A stretch of 39,137 nt of DNA, from NCBI RefSeq assembly GCF_001672755.1, contig NZ_LZKI01000039.1:1-39137 (forward strand), read 5' to 3'. A program made the translations under genes and the position numbers. A model generated the notes under the pieces. That model searched no databases. It saw nothing but the letters and a program-made list of their open reading frames with translations, and had not been told where the DNA came from. Below, one piece after another: positions 1 to 10,377 of the stretch; position 1 is the first letter of the stretch; each line of letters opens with the position of its first letter. The stretch comes from Mycobacterium colombiense (GTDB lineage: Bacteria; Actinomycetota; Actinomycetes; Mycobacteriales; Mycobacteriaceae).

Positions 1-406
1 ATCGGTGGCGCACCAGGCGGTTCAACCGCCACCCGGCCGCGCGCACCAATAGCAGGGCGATCATCGCGCTCGCGGTGCTGGCGACCACCGCGATGGCGAC
101 GCCCAGCAGCGGGCCGAACAGCAGCCCGGCCGCCAGGGTGAACGCCGTGCGCGGAATCGGCACCACCGTCACGACGATGTGGGTGACCAAGAACGCCAGC
201 GGAAACCACGGTCCTACGGACTGCGCCCAGTCGCGCATCTGCACCGGCGAGGGCAGCGGCAGCCACGACGCCAGCACCACCAGCGCTGTGATGCCCACCA
301 CTGTCCAGACGATCCGCGACCGGGACACGCTTCGCGCGGCGACGCCGATGGCGCAGCCGAGATCGCGGAGCGTCTCGGTGATTTTGCTGGTGGCGGAACC
401 CGTCAC
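1..406 (-). CDS. TVP38/TMEM64 (SNARE-associated, DedA-like) membrane protein, 3' end outside window
   Basis: Polytopic inner-membrane protein; about the first 135 residues are present and the C-terminus lies beyond the window edge. The translation has a basic N-terminus, a first membrane segment (residues ~33-50), then the core seen in this family: FPLAFLVTHIVVTVVPIPRT followed by a glycine-rich LAAGLLFGPLLG re-entrant segment and another hydrophobic helix ending in an Arg-rich stretch. The GTG start at 404-406 is preceded by an AGGAAGG ribosome site. It is divergent from mutA, the same neighbour order I recall for Rv1491c beside mutAB. DedA/TVP38 proteins are linked to lipid scrambling and membrane homeostasis; the exact role here is not known. 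No link to GPL synthesis is visible. Confidence 0.85.
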   Translation of the reverse strand, partial: MTGSATSKITETLRDLGCAIGVAARSVSRSRIVWTVVGITALVVLASWLPLPSPVQMRDWAQSVGPWFPLAFLVTHIVVTVVPIPRTAFTLAAGLLFGPLLGVAIAVVASTASAMIALLLVRAAGWRLNRLVRHR

Positions 407-480
407 GCCTTCCTAGGGTACGGGGCGCAGATGAAATGGCCGTATCCCGTGGCTGGCGTTTCACCCGGAATCCGGCCCGC

Positions 481-501
481 CCGCCGCACCCGGCGGTTTT
501 T
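481..501 (+). terminator. GC hairpin with T-run upstream of mutA
   Basis: A perfect 6-bp stem, CCGCCG (481-486) and CGGCGG (491-496), with a CACC tetraloop is followed directly by five T residues (497-501). This is a textbook intrinsic terminator reading toward mutA, about 85 bases before its start. It could stop leftover upstream transcription or act as an attenuator in the mutA leader. A TANNNT-type hexamer (TAGCCT, 522-527) just downstream could be the mutA promoter, in which case the hairpin would insulate it. Confidence 0.5.
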
Positions 502-586
502 AGCGACGAGCGGTCATCAATTAGCCTCAATAGCTAAGTGGTATCCCCAGAGCTGTAGCCCAAATGCTGGGAAAAGGGAGCAATCG

Positions 587-2464
587 GTGTCCATTGATGT
601 ACCCGAGCTCGACGACCTGGAACAGGTTCGCGGGCGTTGGCGCAGTGCGGTCGCCGGAGTGCTGGCTAAAAGCACCCGGAAGGACCCCGAGCAGTTGGGC
701 GACGCGCCCGAGCGGCTGCTGGAAACCCCGACGTACGAGGGGATTGCGGTCCGCGCGCTCTACACCGCGCTCGACGAACTGCCGGAACCGCCGCTGCCGG
801 GCGAGTGGCCTTTTGTGCGCGGCGGCGACGCGCTGCGCGACGTCAAGTCCGGCTGGAAGGTCGCCGAGGCCTTCCCGGCCACCCCGGTGCCCGGTGTCGC
901 GGCCAAGGATGTCAACTCCGCGGTGCTGGACGCGCTCGGCAACGGGGCCGGCGCCCTGATCCTGCGGATCGGGGAATCTGGCGTGGCGCCCGATCAGCTC
1001 GCGGACACGCTCGAGGGTGTCTACCTGAGCATGGCGCCGCTGATCCTCGAGGCCGGTGCCGATTACCCGGCGGCCAGCGATGCGGTGCTGGCGGTGGCCG
1101 ACGGTGTGGAACCCGACCAGCGCGCCACGCTGTCGATCGACCTGGGCGGCGATCCGCTGAGCGCGGCCCTGAGCGAGCGGCCCGCGCCGAAGATCGACGA
1201 CGTGGTCGCCGTGGCCAAGCGGGCCGCCGGGCACACCGGTGTGCGCGCGATCACCGTCGACGGCCCCGCGTTCCACAACCTCGGTGCCAACGCGACGTGG
1301 GAGCTAACGGCCGCTGTCGCTGCCGCGGTGAGCTACCTGCGGGTGCTCACCGAATCGGGATTGTCGATCGGCCAGGCGTTGCGGCAGATCAGCTTCCGGT
1401 TCGCCGCCGATGACGACCAGTTCATGACCGTCGCCAAGTTCCGTGCGGCGCGCAATCTGTGGGCGCGGGTCGCCGAGGTCGTCGGCGACCCGGATGCCGG
1501 CGCGGCGGTCATCCATGCCGAGACGTCGCTGCCGATGATGACCCAGCGCGACCCGTGGGTGAACATGTTGCGTTGCACCCTGGCCGCCTTCGGCGCCGGT
1601 GTCGGTGGCGCCGACTCCCTGCTGGTGTTCCCGTTCGATGTCGCAATCGAGGGCGGATTCCCGAACATCGCAACGAGTTTCGCCCGCCGCATCGCCCGCA
1701 ACACGCAGCTGCTGCTTCTCGAGGAGTCGCACGTGGGCCGCGTGCTGGACCCGGCCGGGGGCTCATGGTTCGTCGAGGACCTCACCCACCGCCTGGCCGA
1801 GCAGGCCTGGGAACAGTTCCAGGCCATCGAGAAGCACGGCGGATTCACGCAGGCCCGCGACTTCATCGCCGGGCAGATCGCCGAGGTGGCCGCCCGCCGC
1901 ACCGACGACATCGCGCACCGCAGGACCGCGATCACCGGGGTCAACGAATTCCCCAACCTCACCGAAGCGCCCCTGCCGCAAAGCGACTCGACGTATTCGC
2001 CGCTCGCCGCCGGGAAACTGGTGCGGTACGCCGCGGAGTTCGAGGCGCTGCGGGACCGGTCGGACGCCTACCTGGCCCGCACCGGCTCCCGCCCCCAGGT
2101 GCTGTTGCTGCCGCTGGGGCCGTTGGCCGAGAACAACATCCGCGCCACGTTCGCCTCGAACCTGCTGGCGGCCGGCGGCATCGAGGCGGTCAACCCCGGA
2201 ACGGTCGACCCCGACGGCATCGCGTCGGCGATGGCCGACGCGGGGTCGCCATCGGCGGCGGTCATCTGCGGCACCGACAAGCGCTACCAGGATGAGGCGT
2301 CGGGCGTCGTACAGGCGGCCCGCGACGCCGGAATCGCGCGGGTCTATCTGGCCGGCCCCGAGAAGGCCGTGGCCGACGCCGAGCACCAACCGGACCAATT
2401 CCTGACCGCGAAAATCAATGCGGTCGAAGCTTTATCGGATCTCCTCACGAGGCTGGGGGCGTAG
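587..2464 (+). CDS. mutA: Methylmalonyl-CoA mutase, small subunit
   Basis: Non-catalytic small (beta) subunit of the adenosylcobalamin-dependent mutase that interconverts (R)-methylmalonyl-CoA and succinyl-CoA; it pairs with the downstream MutB. About 625 aa, normal for the subunit. The TIM-barrel part contains the family block with [21 protein letters not shown] and [20 protein letters not shown]. The C-terminal B12-type domain is degenerate: where the catalytic subunit has DGHDRG this one reads PLGPLAENN, as expected for a subunit that does not hold cobalamin. The GTG start at 587 is chosen because a GGGAG site lies at 576-580 and the residues after it ([12 protein letters not shown]) look like a natural N-terminus; the frame stays open further upstream without mutase similarity. 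Five bases separate it from mutB, so the two are co-transcribed. Confidence 0.96.
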   Translation: MSIDVPELDDLEQVRGRWRSAVAGVLAKSTRKDPEQLGDAPERLLETPTYEGIAVRALYTALDELPEPPLPGEWPFVRGGDALRDVKSGWKVAEAFPATPVPGVAAKDVNSAVLDALGNGAGALILRIGESGVAPDQLADTLEGVYLSMAPLILEAGADYPAASDAVLAVADGVEPDQRATLSIDLGGDPLSAALSERPAPKIDDVVAVAKRAAGHTGVRAITVDGPAFHNLGANATWELTAAVAAAVSYLRVLTESGLSIGQALRQISFRFAADDDQFMTVAKFRAARNLWARVAEVVGDPDAGAAVIHAETSLPMMTQRDPWVNMLRCTLAAFGAGVGGADSLLVFPFDVAIEGGFPNIATSFARRIARNTQLLLLEESHVGRVLDPAGGSWFVEDLTHRLAEQAWEQFQAIEKHGGFTQARDFIAGQIAEVAARRTDDIAHRRTAITGVNEFPNLTEAPLPQSDSTYSPLAAGKLVRYAAEFEALRDRSDAYLARTGSRPQVLLLPLGPLAENNIRATFASNLLAAGGIEAVNPGTVDPDGIASAMADAGSPSAAVICGTDKRYQDEASGVVQAARDAGIARVYLAGPEKAVADAEHQPDQFLTAKINAVEALSDLLTRLGA

Positions 2465-2469
2465 ACACG

Positions 2470-4722
<2,253 letters not shown>

Positions 4723-5712
4723 ATGGCTTCCCAACGGAACGACTCCGTCGAGGATTTGGCCGAGGCGGTCCGCAACGGCGACCGCGCGGCGTTGCCGCGG
4801 GCCATCACGCTGCTCGAGTCCACCCGCGCCGACCATCGCAAGAAGGCGCAGCAGTTGCTGCTGGAGCTGACCCCGGACTCGGGCAACGCGTATCGGGTCG
4901 GCATCACCGGGATCCCCGGGGTGGGGAAGTCCACCAGCATCGAGGCCCTCGGCATGCATCTGATCGAGCTGGGCCACCGGGTGGCGGTGCTGGCCGTGGA
5001 CCCGTCGTCGACGCGCACCGGCGGCTCGATCCTGGGCGACAAGACCCGGATGGCCCGTCTGGCAATGCATCCGGATGCATACATCCGGCCCTCACCCACC
5101 TCGGGCACCCTCGGCGGGGTGGCCAAGGCCACCCGCGAAACCGCGGTGCTGCTCGAGGCCGCCGGCTTCGACGTGATCCTGATCGAGACCGTCGGGGTCG
5201 GTCAGTCCGAGGTGACGGTGGCCAACATGGTCGACACCTTCGTGCTGCTCACCCTGGCCCGCGGTGGCGATCAGCTGCAGGGCATCAAAAAGGGTGTGCT
5301 GGAGCTGGCCGACATCGTCGTGGTGAACAAGGCCGACGGCGATCACCTCGCCGAGGCTCGCTCGGCCGCGCGCGAGCTGTCCGGTGCGATCCGGCTGATC
5401 CATCCGCGCGAAACACTCTGGCGGCCGCCCGTTCTCACGATGAGCGCGGCCGAAGGGACGGGCCTCAGCGAATTGTGGGACACCGTCGAACGCCATCGGC
5501 AGGTCCTCACCGAGGCGGGGGAGTTCGAGGCGCGCCGCCGGGCCCAGCTGGTCGACTGGACGTGGCAGATGGTGCGCGACACGGTGCTGGACCGGCTGTT
5601 GTCCAGCCCGGCGGTGCGCAAGATCCGCGCCGACGTGGAACGAAAGGTCAAGGCGGGCGAGCTAACTCCCGCGCTGGCGGCCGAGCAAATATTGGCGGCC
5701 GCGACGGGCTAA
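4723..5712 (+). CDS. meaB: MeaB/ArgK-type GTPase, methylmalonyl-CoA mutase chaperone
   Basis: G3E-family P-loop GTPase of 329 aa that protects methylmalonyl-CoA mutase and gates cofactor loading. Walker A is GIPGVGKS at residues 63-70; VDPSSTRTGGSILGDKTRM, typical of MeaB, follows. An ETVGVGQSE switch segment and the base-specificity NKAD at residues 202-205 are also present. The C-terminal helical arm (EFEARRRAQLVDWTWQMV) is the dimerisation part. The ATG directly follows the mutB stop. In M. tuberculosis, as I recall it, a mazEF4 toxin-antitoxin pair lies between mutB and meaB; here there is nothing. No terminator is evident after it. Confidence 0.96.
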   Translation: MASQRNDSVEDLAEAVRNGDRAALPRAITLLESTRADHRKKAQQLLLELTPDSGNAYRVGITGIPGVGKSTSIEALGMHLIELGHRVAVLAVDPSSTRTGGSILGDKTRMARLAMHPDAYIRPSPTSGTLGGVAKATRETAVLLEAAGFDVILIETVGVGQSEVTVANMVDTFVLLTLARGGDQLQGIKKGVLELADIVVVNKADGDHLAEARSAARELSGAIRLIHPRETLWRPPVLTMSAAEGTGLSELWDTVERHRQVLTEAGEFEARRRAQLVDWTWQMVRDTVLDRLLSSPAVRKIRADVERKVKAGELTPALAAEQILAAATG

Positions 5713-5762
5713 CGGATAGGTAAATAATCCGCATTTCGATCCGGACGGTTGTGTAATTCAAG

Positions 5763-5768
5763 TAAATT
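5763..5768 (+). promoter_or_regulatory. Candidate -10 element for a leaderless lipL-like transcript
   Basis: TAAATT fits the mycobacterial TANNNT -10 pattern. Seven bases separate it from the GTG at 5776, so transcription would begin at or next to the start codon. No ribosome site precedes that GTG, which agrees with a leaderless message. The surrounding 60 bases are AT-rich for this genome. Confidence 0.45.
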
Positions 5769-5775
5769 CAAAGTT

Positions 5776-7062
5776 GTGACGGTGGATACCCGAGTCGATC
5801 GCCGCGCGGTCCGTGTCCACGATGACCTTGACGCAGGTCATCGTGTGTCCGGCGCGGCGGACTCACACTTCGGTTGCGTCGTTCGTAGTTTCGCCAGCAT
5901 GTTCCCGGTCCGCCGGTTCGGTGGCGGGGCGCTGGCCGTTTATGTCGACGGCCAGCCCGTCGTCGACGTTTGGACGGGTTGGGCCGACCGGGGTGGCCAG
6001 CGACCGTGGACGGAAAACACCGCGCCCATGGTGTTTTCGGCGACCAAGGGAATGGCCGCCACCGTCATCCATCGCCTTGCCGACCGGGGGCTGATCGACT
6101 ACGACGCGCCGGTCGCCGAATACTGGCGCGAGTTCGCGGCCAACGGCAAGGCCGACATGACCGTGCGCCAGGTGATGCGGCATCAAGCCGGGCTGTCGGG
6201 CCTGCGCGGCGCCACCAAGGAAGAACTGCTCGATCACGTCGTGATGGAGGAGAAGCTGGCCGCGGCGGCCCCGGGGCGGCTACTGGGCAAATCGGCGTAT
6301 CACGCGCTGACGTTCGGCTGGCTAATGTCAGGTCTCGGCCGGGCCGTGACCGGTAAGGGCATGGCCACGCTGATCCGCGAGGAACTCGCCGAGCCACTGG
6401 ACACCGACGGGCTGCACCTCGGCCGGCCGCCGGTCGAGGCCCCGACGCGGGCCGCCGAGATCATCTGCCCGCAGCACCTGATCGGCAACCCGGTCGTCAG
6501 CTATGTGACCCGCAAGGTCGCCAACGAGATGTCCGGGGCATACCGGTCGATGTACTTCAAGGGCCTGGTCGGTGCCGTCCAGGGCGACGCTCCGTTGCTG
6601 GACGCGGAGATCCCGGCCGCCAACGGGGTAGCCACCGCGCGCGGCCTGGCACGTATGTACGGCGCCATCGCCAATGGCGGCGAGGTCGACGGCATCCGAT
6701 TCCTCTCCCGTGATCTGGTCGCCGGCCTGACCGGTGAGCGCAGTCTGCGACCGGACCGAAACATCTTCGTACCGTTGGCTTTTCACCTGGGTTATCACAC
6801 ATTGCCGCTCGGCGGTGTGATGCCGGGCTTCGGCCACGTCGGGATGGGTGGTTCGGTCGGCTGGGCCGACCCCGCTTCGGGGGTGGCGTTCGCGTTGGTG
6901 CACAACCGGCTGCTGACACCTTTCGTGATGTCCGATCACGCGGCGTTCGTGGGCATCTACGCGCTGATCCGCAGGGCCGCGGAGAATGCACGCAAACGCG
7001 GATTCCGGTCGGTCACCGAGTTCGGGGCGCCGTTCTACGAGCCGGGAGCCGTCGCCGGCTGA
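5776..7062 (+). CDS. lipL: LipL-like esterase/beta-lactamase family (serine hydrolase)
   Basis: Serine hydrolase of the class C beta-lactamase / family VIII esterase fold, about 428 aa, probably a lipase/esterase like Rv1497 (LipL). The catalytic S-x-x-K is SATK at residues 88-91 (in MVFSATKG). The Tyr motif is Y175 in KSAYHALTFGW, and the KTG-like third motif is H354-V-G in GFGHVGMGGSVGW. No clear signal peptide is seen. GTG 5776 is chosen because the protein I recall as LipL begins with a VDTxVD-like sequence at this point and because a -10 element is ideally placed for a leaderless start; TTG 5749 and GTG 5782 are alternatives. It follows meaB in the same order as in M. tuberculosis. It marks the last conserved core gene before the GPL block. 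Confidence 0.88.
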   Translation: MTVDTRVDRRAVRVHDDLDAGHRVSGAADSHFGCVVRSFASMFPVRRFGGGALAVYVDGQPVVDVWTGWADRGGQRPWTENTAPMVFSATKGMAATVIHRLADRGLIDYDAPVAEYWREFAANGKADMTVRQVMRHQAGLSGLRGATKEELLDHVVMEEKLAAAAPGRLLGKSAYHALTFGWLMSGLGRAVTGKGMATLIREELAEPLDTDGLHLGRPPVEAPTRAAEIICPQHLIGNPVVSYVTRKVANEMSGAYRSMYFKGLVGAVQGDAPLLDAEIPAANGVATARGLARMYGAIANGGEVDGIRFLSRDLVAGLTGERSLRPDRNIFVPLAFHLGYHTLPLGGVMPGFGHVGMGGSVGWADPASGVAFALVHNRLLTPFVMSDHAAFVGIYALIRRAAENARKRGFRSVTEFGAPFYEPGAVAG

Positions 7063-7073
7063 CGCCGGACGGC
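7048..7073 (+). terminator. Hairpin straddling the lipL-like stop codon
   Basis: GCCGT (7048-7052) pairs with ACGGC (7069-7073) and CCGGC (7055-7059) with GCCGG (7064-7068), giving a 10-bp GC-rich stem with a 2-base bulge and a TGAC loop. There is no T-run, as is common for mycobacterial hairpin terminators. The TGA stop lies in the loop. Confidence 0.4.
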
Positions 7074-7269
7074 AAGCAAACGAGCGGCGAGGCTGCCGTG
7101 GGATGGTAGGGCCGACTACAAGACGGTTTTCGCGCTAAAAATATCGGCTGGTCTGTGGGTGTAGCCTGATGCGGATGTTCTCGGTCGTAATCCACAATGG
7201 TGTGCCTGCGTGCGCATTGCAGACGGGCAACGACGGTTTGCCCGGCCGAATGTGCAACGGCAGATTGCA

Positions 7270-8430
7270 ATGAATGGGGACCCCAAACTCCCTGAGGCTG
7301 AGTCTATTGCGAACGGCCGGACGCAGAGGGCATGGTCACTGAGGCCGACACTCGCGCAGGTTTTCGATGCCCGATCTAACGGGCTAAACGTATGGCGATT
7401 GGTGCTGGCATCCGGGGTTATCCTCGGACACTCCTGGCCGCTCACCGGCCGCCAGCTTCCGGCCGACCAGCTTCTCAACCAGGCCTGGGTCGACGGATTT
7501 TTCGCCATATCGGGGTTTCTCATCACATCGAGCTGGGTGCGAAACCCGCGGCTTCGCGAGTACTTTGTTGCACGGGCTCTTCGCATCTTTCCGGGGCTGT
7601 GGGTGTGCATGATCGTGATCGCATTCGTCATCGCTCCAATCAGCGTGATGATTCAAGGCGGATCGGCTGCGGCAATGCTTACGTCTCGTGCCCCGATCGA
7701 GTACGTGCTGAACAATGCGGTTCTGAACATTTACTACGAGAGCATCGATGGAACGCCGCGCGACGTCCCGTATCCGCACGTGTGGGACGGAGTCCTGTGG
7801 ACCCTCATATTTGAATTGTTTTGCTACATCGCGATTGCCGTTGCGGGCGTAGCCGGACTCGCAAACCGCCGGTGGCCGGCTCCGGTGGTGTTTGCATTCT
7901 TCCTTGCTGGCGCGGCGCTGGTGTCTTACCCGACTACGGGGATTCCGACGATCTTCCAGATGATCTCGCGTTTCGCGCTGGTGTTCGCGGCGGGCGCGGT
8001 CCTGCACGAGTACCGGGACAAGATTCCAGCTCGGTGGTGGCTGGTCGCGGTGAGCGCCGTGATCGTCTTGGTGGCCGGTTTGCTGGTGCCTAACTACCGG
8101 GTACTCGCAGCGCTTCCGCTGGCGTACGCCGTCGTGGTGTCGGGCGCGCTGATTCACAACAGGCGGTTGCGGTTGCGTACCGACCTTTCCTATGGCGTCT
8201 ACATCTACGCGTGGCCGATGCAGCAATTGCTGGTCATCTGCGGGCTCGGCTTCTTGCCTCCGCTGGCGTTCGCGGTCGTCGCCGCCATCGTCACCCTTCC
8301 GTTGGCCGCACTCAGCTGGTTCCTGGTGGAAAAGCGCGCGTTGTCGCTCAAGTCGCGCTTCAAGCGCCGAGTGCACGGTAACGGGGGCATTGGCGCACCG
8401 CCGGCCGCGGACGCCGTCTCGGCCGAGTAG
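7270..8430 (+). CDS. Acyltransferase-3 family membrane protein, candidate GPL sugar O-acetyltransferase
   Basis: Integral membrane O-acyltransferase of the OafA/Atf type, 386 aa from this start. Near the N-terminus is ASGVILGHSWPLTG, containing the conserved catalytic-type His, then DGFFAISGFLITSSW and the basic YFVARALRIFPGLW block that follows in this family. About ten hydrophobic segments fill the rest, and the C-terminal tail is basic and cytosolic. Atf enzymes of M. smegmatis acetylate the 6-deoxytalose of GPLs, and the neighbours here are sugar genes, so the same job is inferred. Start uncertain: ATG 7270 gives MNGDPKLPEAES, while GTG 7210 would add 20 residues of poor character; neither has a good ribosome site. 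A possible -10 (TAGCCT) lies at 7168-7173. Confidence 0.82.
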   Translation: MNGDPKLPEAESIANGRTQRAWSLRPTLAQVFDARSNGLNVWRLVLASGVILGHSWPLTGRQLPADQLLNQAWVDGFFAISGFLITSSWVRNPRLREYFVARALRIFPGLWVCMIVIAFVIAPISVMIQGGSAAAMLTSRAPIEYVLNNAVLNIYYESIDGTPRDVPYPHVWDGVLWTLIFELFCYIAIAVAGVAGLANRRWPAPVVFAFFLAGAALVSYPTTGIPTIFQMISRFALVFAAGAVLHEYRDKIPARWWLVAVSAVIVLVAGLLVPNYRVLAALPLAYAVVVSGALIHNRRLRLRTDLSYGVYIYAWPMQQLLVICGLGFLPPLAFAVVAAIVTLPLAALSWFLVEKRALSLKSRFKRRVHGNGGIGAPPAADAVSAE

Positions 8431-8687
8431 GTCACTGAAAAGCTTCGCGCTGCAACACCGCCCGACATCTCGCTGGATGGTCACCGCGACGGCGCCAGGG
8501 GCACCGCCTCACGGCTCCTTTGTCGCGGATCCGGAAATCCCCGCAAACAATCCGCAACCCTCAGTCTCACGTTTATGCGGAGAATCGGAAAAGCACCGGA
8601 TCACGATCTCCGACCCGCACATTGACGTTGCCGAAGGTGTGACTTGAACCGGCGGTGTCGTTGCGGAAAACGACTAATTGAACATCG

Positions 8688-8732
8688 CCCCGGGAATTGC
8701 AAAGTCATGCATAATGGCCCGAGATCCCGGGG
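8688..8732. promoter_or_regulatory. Inverted repeat flanking an extended -10 before the first sulfotransferase gene
   Basis: The 338 bases between the acyltransferase and the first sulfotransferase contain no recognisable gene. Near its end, CCCCGGGA (8688-8695) and TCCCGGGG (8725-8732) form perfect 8-bp arms. Between them lies TGCATAAT (8708-8715), a good extended -10 box. Arms on both sides of a -10 are suggestive of an operator, but a chance GC palindrome cannot be excluded. Confidence 0.4.
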
Positions 8733-8768
8733 GCCCGCCAGAGCGAACTGAAAGGTATGGGTTCCGCG

Positions 8769-9788
8769 ATGACGCCTGCCCGGACGAGCCAATCCATCGC
8801 AAATGCCGACCTGCCGGCGCACCCCGCCCGCTCGGGAACCACTGTCCGCCCCGTCGCGCTGTTCGTGCTGGGCATGGCGCGGTCGGGGACGTCCGCGCTG
8901 ACTCGCGTCCTGTCGCTGTGCGGGAGCACCCTGCCGGCCGGGATGTGCGGCGCCGACGGGAACAACCCGCGCGGCTATTGGGAGCCGCGCGCGGCCATCA
9001 TGCTCAACGAGACGATCCTGCGTCGCCACGACAGCAACTGGTACGACCCGACGATGCGGCTGCAAGAAGAGCTCGCGTTCGGCGCCGGGGAAAAGGCCGC
9101 CTGTATCGCGGAGATCGCCGCCTATCTGGGCACGCTGCCGGCGGCGCCGCTGGTGGTGATCAAGGAGCCGCGCATCACCGCGCTTTCCGAACTCTGGTTC
9201 GAGGCGGCGCGCCAAGTCGGCTTCGACGTCGCCGCGGTCATCGCGCTGCGTCATCCCCAGGAGGTCGTCGACTCGGCGGCGAAGTATGTCCAAACCTCGC
9301 CGGAGCTTTCGAGCGCCTTATGGCTCAAATACAACCTGCTGGCCGAGCGGCACACCCGCGGTATGCCGCGGGTGTTCGTCGACTACGCCAACCTGCTCGA
9401 CGACTGGCACCGAGAGATGAAGCGCATTGCCACGACGCTCGAAATCGATCTGGACACCGCGGAGGAGAGCGCGATCGAGGAGTTTCTCACTCCCGATCTT
9501 CGTCGCCAGAGATACTGCGGCCCGGTGGCCGACCATTTCGGCAGCGACTGGATCTCCGCGGTCTACGAAGCACTGCGGGGGGCGGCGCAGGACGATCCCC
9601 TGCACGTGTCGACATTGGATCGGGTTTTCGAGTCGTATCAGGCCAGCGAGCGTGATTTCCGCATGGCCTTCACGGAATTTCACACGCGAACCAACAGCGT
9701 GATCCGCCGGGTGTTCAGGCCGTTCATCGTCAAGCCGATTCTCGAGGTCGCCGCGATGGTGCATCGGCGCAGGGGAGCCTGGGCCTAG
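8769..9788 (+). CDS. Sulfotransferase-fold protein, copy 1
   Basis: Predicted cytosolic PAPS-dependent sulfotransferase, 339 aa. The 5'-phosphosulfate loop is GMARSGTS at residues 35-42 (in LFVLGMARSGTSALTRVL). The 3'-phosphate region is RHPQEVVDS at residues 161-169, the usual spacing for the fold. YWEPRAAIMLNETILRR and VIKEPRITALSELWFEAAR are also present. ATG 8769 is preferred over ATG 8757: it aligns with the paralog's start (MTPARTS against MRLARTS), and the AAAGG site at 8751-8755 is only one base from ATG 8757. The acceptor is unknown. Position among GPL sugar genes suggests a sugar hydroxyl of a GPL or related glycolipid. A kinase role is less likely because the loop lacks GxxxxGK. 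Its closest relative in the window is the next gene. Confidence 0.82.
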   Translation: MTPARTSQSIANADLPAHPARSGTTVRPVALFVLGMARSGTSALTRVLSLCGSTLPAGMCGADGNNPRGYWEPRAAIMLNETILRRHDSNWYDPTMRLQEELAFGAGEKAACIAEIAAYLGTLPAAPLVVIKEPRITALSELWFEAARQVGFDVAAVIALRHPQEVVDSAAKYVQTSPELSSALWLKYNLLAERHTRGMPRVFVDYANLLDDWHREMKRIATTLEIDLDTAEESAIEEFLTPDLRRQRYCGPVADHFGSDWISAVYEALRGAAQDDPLHVSTLDRVFESYQASERDFRMAFTEFHTRTNSVIRRVFRPFIVKPILEVAAMVHRRRGAWA

Positions 9789-10083
9789 GCCGGTCGTCGC
9801 GCTGGTCAGTGCGTCGTTCCGTCAATTACTTGGTCTTCGGCGTGGTTGGCGCACCGCGGCTGAGATCGTTTGTTAGAGTAACCAAGCTGCGTCCGCGGGA
9901 ATGCCCGGCCGAGCTGTCGACGGCCGCGCATAAGTTTGCGGATATGGCTCACCGGGCTCGCTGATGCAATTCGCACCAGGCATAACAACCGATGCCGTCA
10001 TGGCGATCCGCTGCGTTGTCATCCAAAAGTTAAGTAAACAAAACGAATTCGTAAAAATGGTGTCCTGATCCTTCGTGCCGGGC

Positions 10084-10089
10084 TATAGT
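10084..10089 (+). promoter_or_regulatory. Candidate -10 in the gap between the two sulfotransferase genes
   Basis: TATAGT fits a strong -10 element within an AT-rich part of the 589-base gap 9789-10377. The gap otherwise holds a GGGGGG-CGAAG-TTGACGGTC segment (about 10125-10143) that resembles the start region of the two methyltransferase genes further on, a 20-codon reading frame at 10181, and a small hairpin GCCCG/CGGGC (10280-10294). Confidence 0.35.
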
Positions 10090-10180
10090 CCTTAGCGGGC
10101 GCAATGATCCGATGGAACTGATCCGGGGGGCGAAGTTGACGGTCGCAAGTCAGACCTGACTCCGGACGAGGAGTTCGGTA

Positions 10181-10243
10181 ATGGATCTCCTCATATTGTC
10201 AAAGATGTTGAGAGAGCTGAGATTACTGCCCTTGACTTCATAG
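10181..10243 (+). CDS. Very short reading frame with a good ribosome site, possible gene remnant
   Basis: An ATG with GAGGAG ten bases upstream (10168-10173) opens 20 codons, MDLLILSKMLRELRLLPLTS, then TAG. The peptide is hydrophobic and basic and loosely resembles the beginning of polysaccharide-chain-length (Wzz-like) or other membrane proteins. It may be the surviving 5' end of a deleted gene, a leader peptide, or chance. No function can be assigned. Confidence 0.2.
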   Translation: MDLLILSKMLRELRLLPLTS

Positions 10244-10377
10244 TGTGCGCAATCGGGTTGGCTCCGGTGGTTGCTGCGCGCCCGTCGAACGGGCCTGCAT
10301 CAGATCGGAAAGGCATGAATAACAACAGAATTCTTGAAGTCGGCTAGACGCCCGAGAAGTGAAAGGTTGGATTCGCG

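Noticed and set aside
407..586. Possible cobalamin riboswitch before mutA
   Set aside because: The enzyme uses B12, but no B12 box or kissing-loop elements could be seen; only the terminator-like hairpin stands out.
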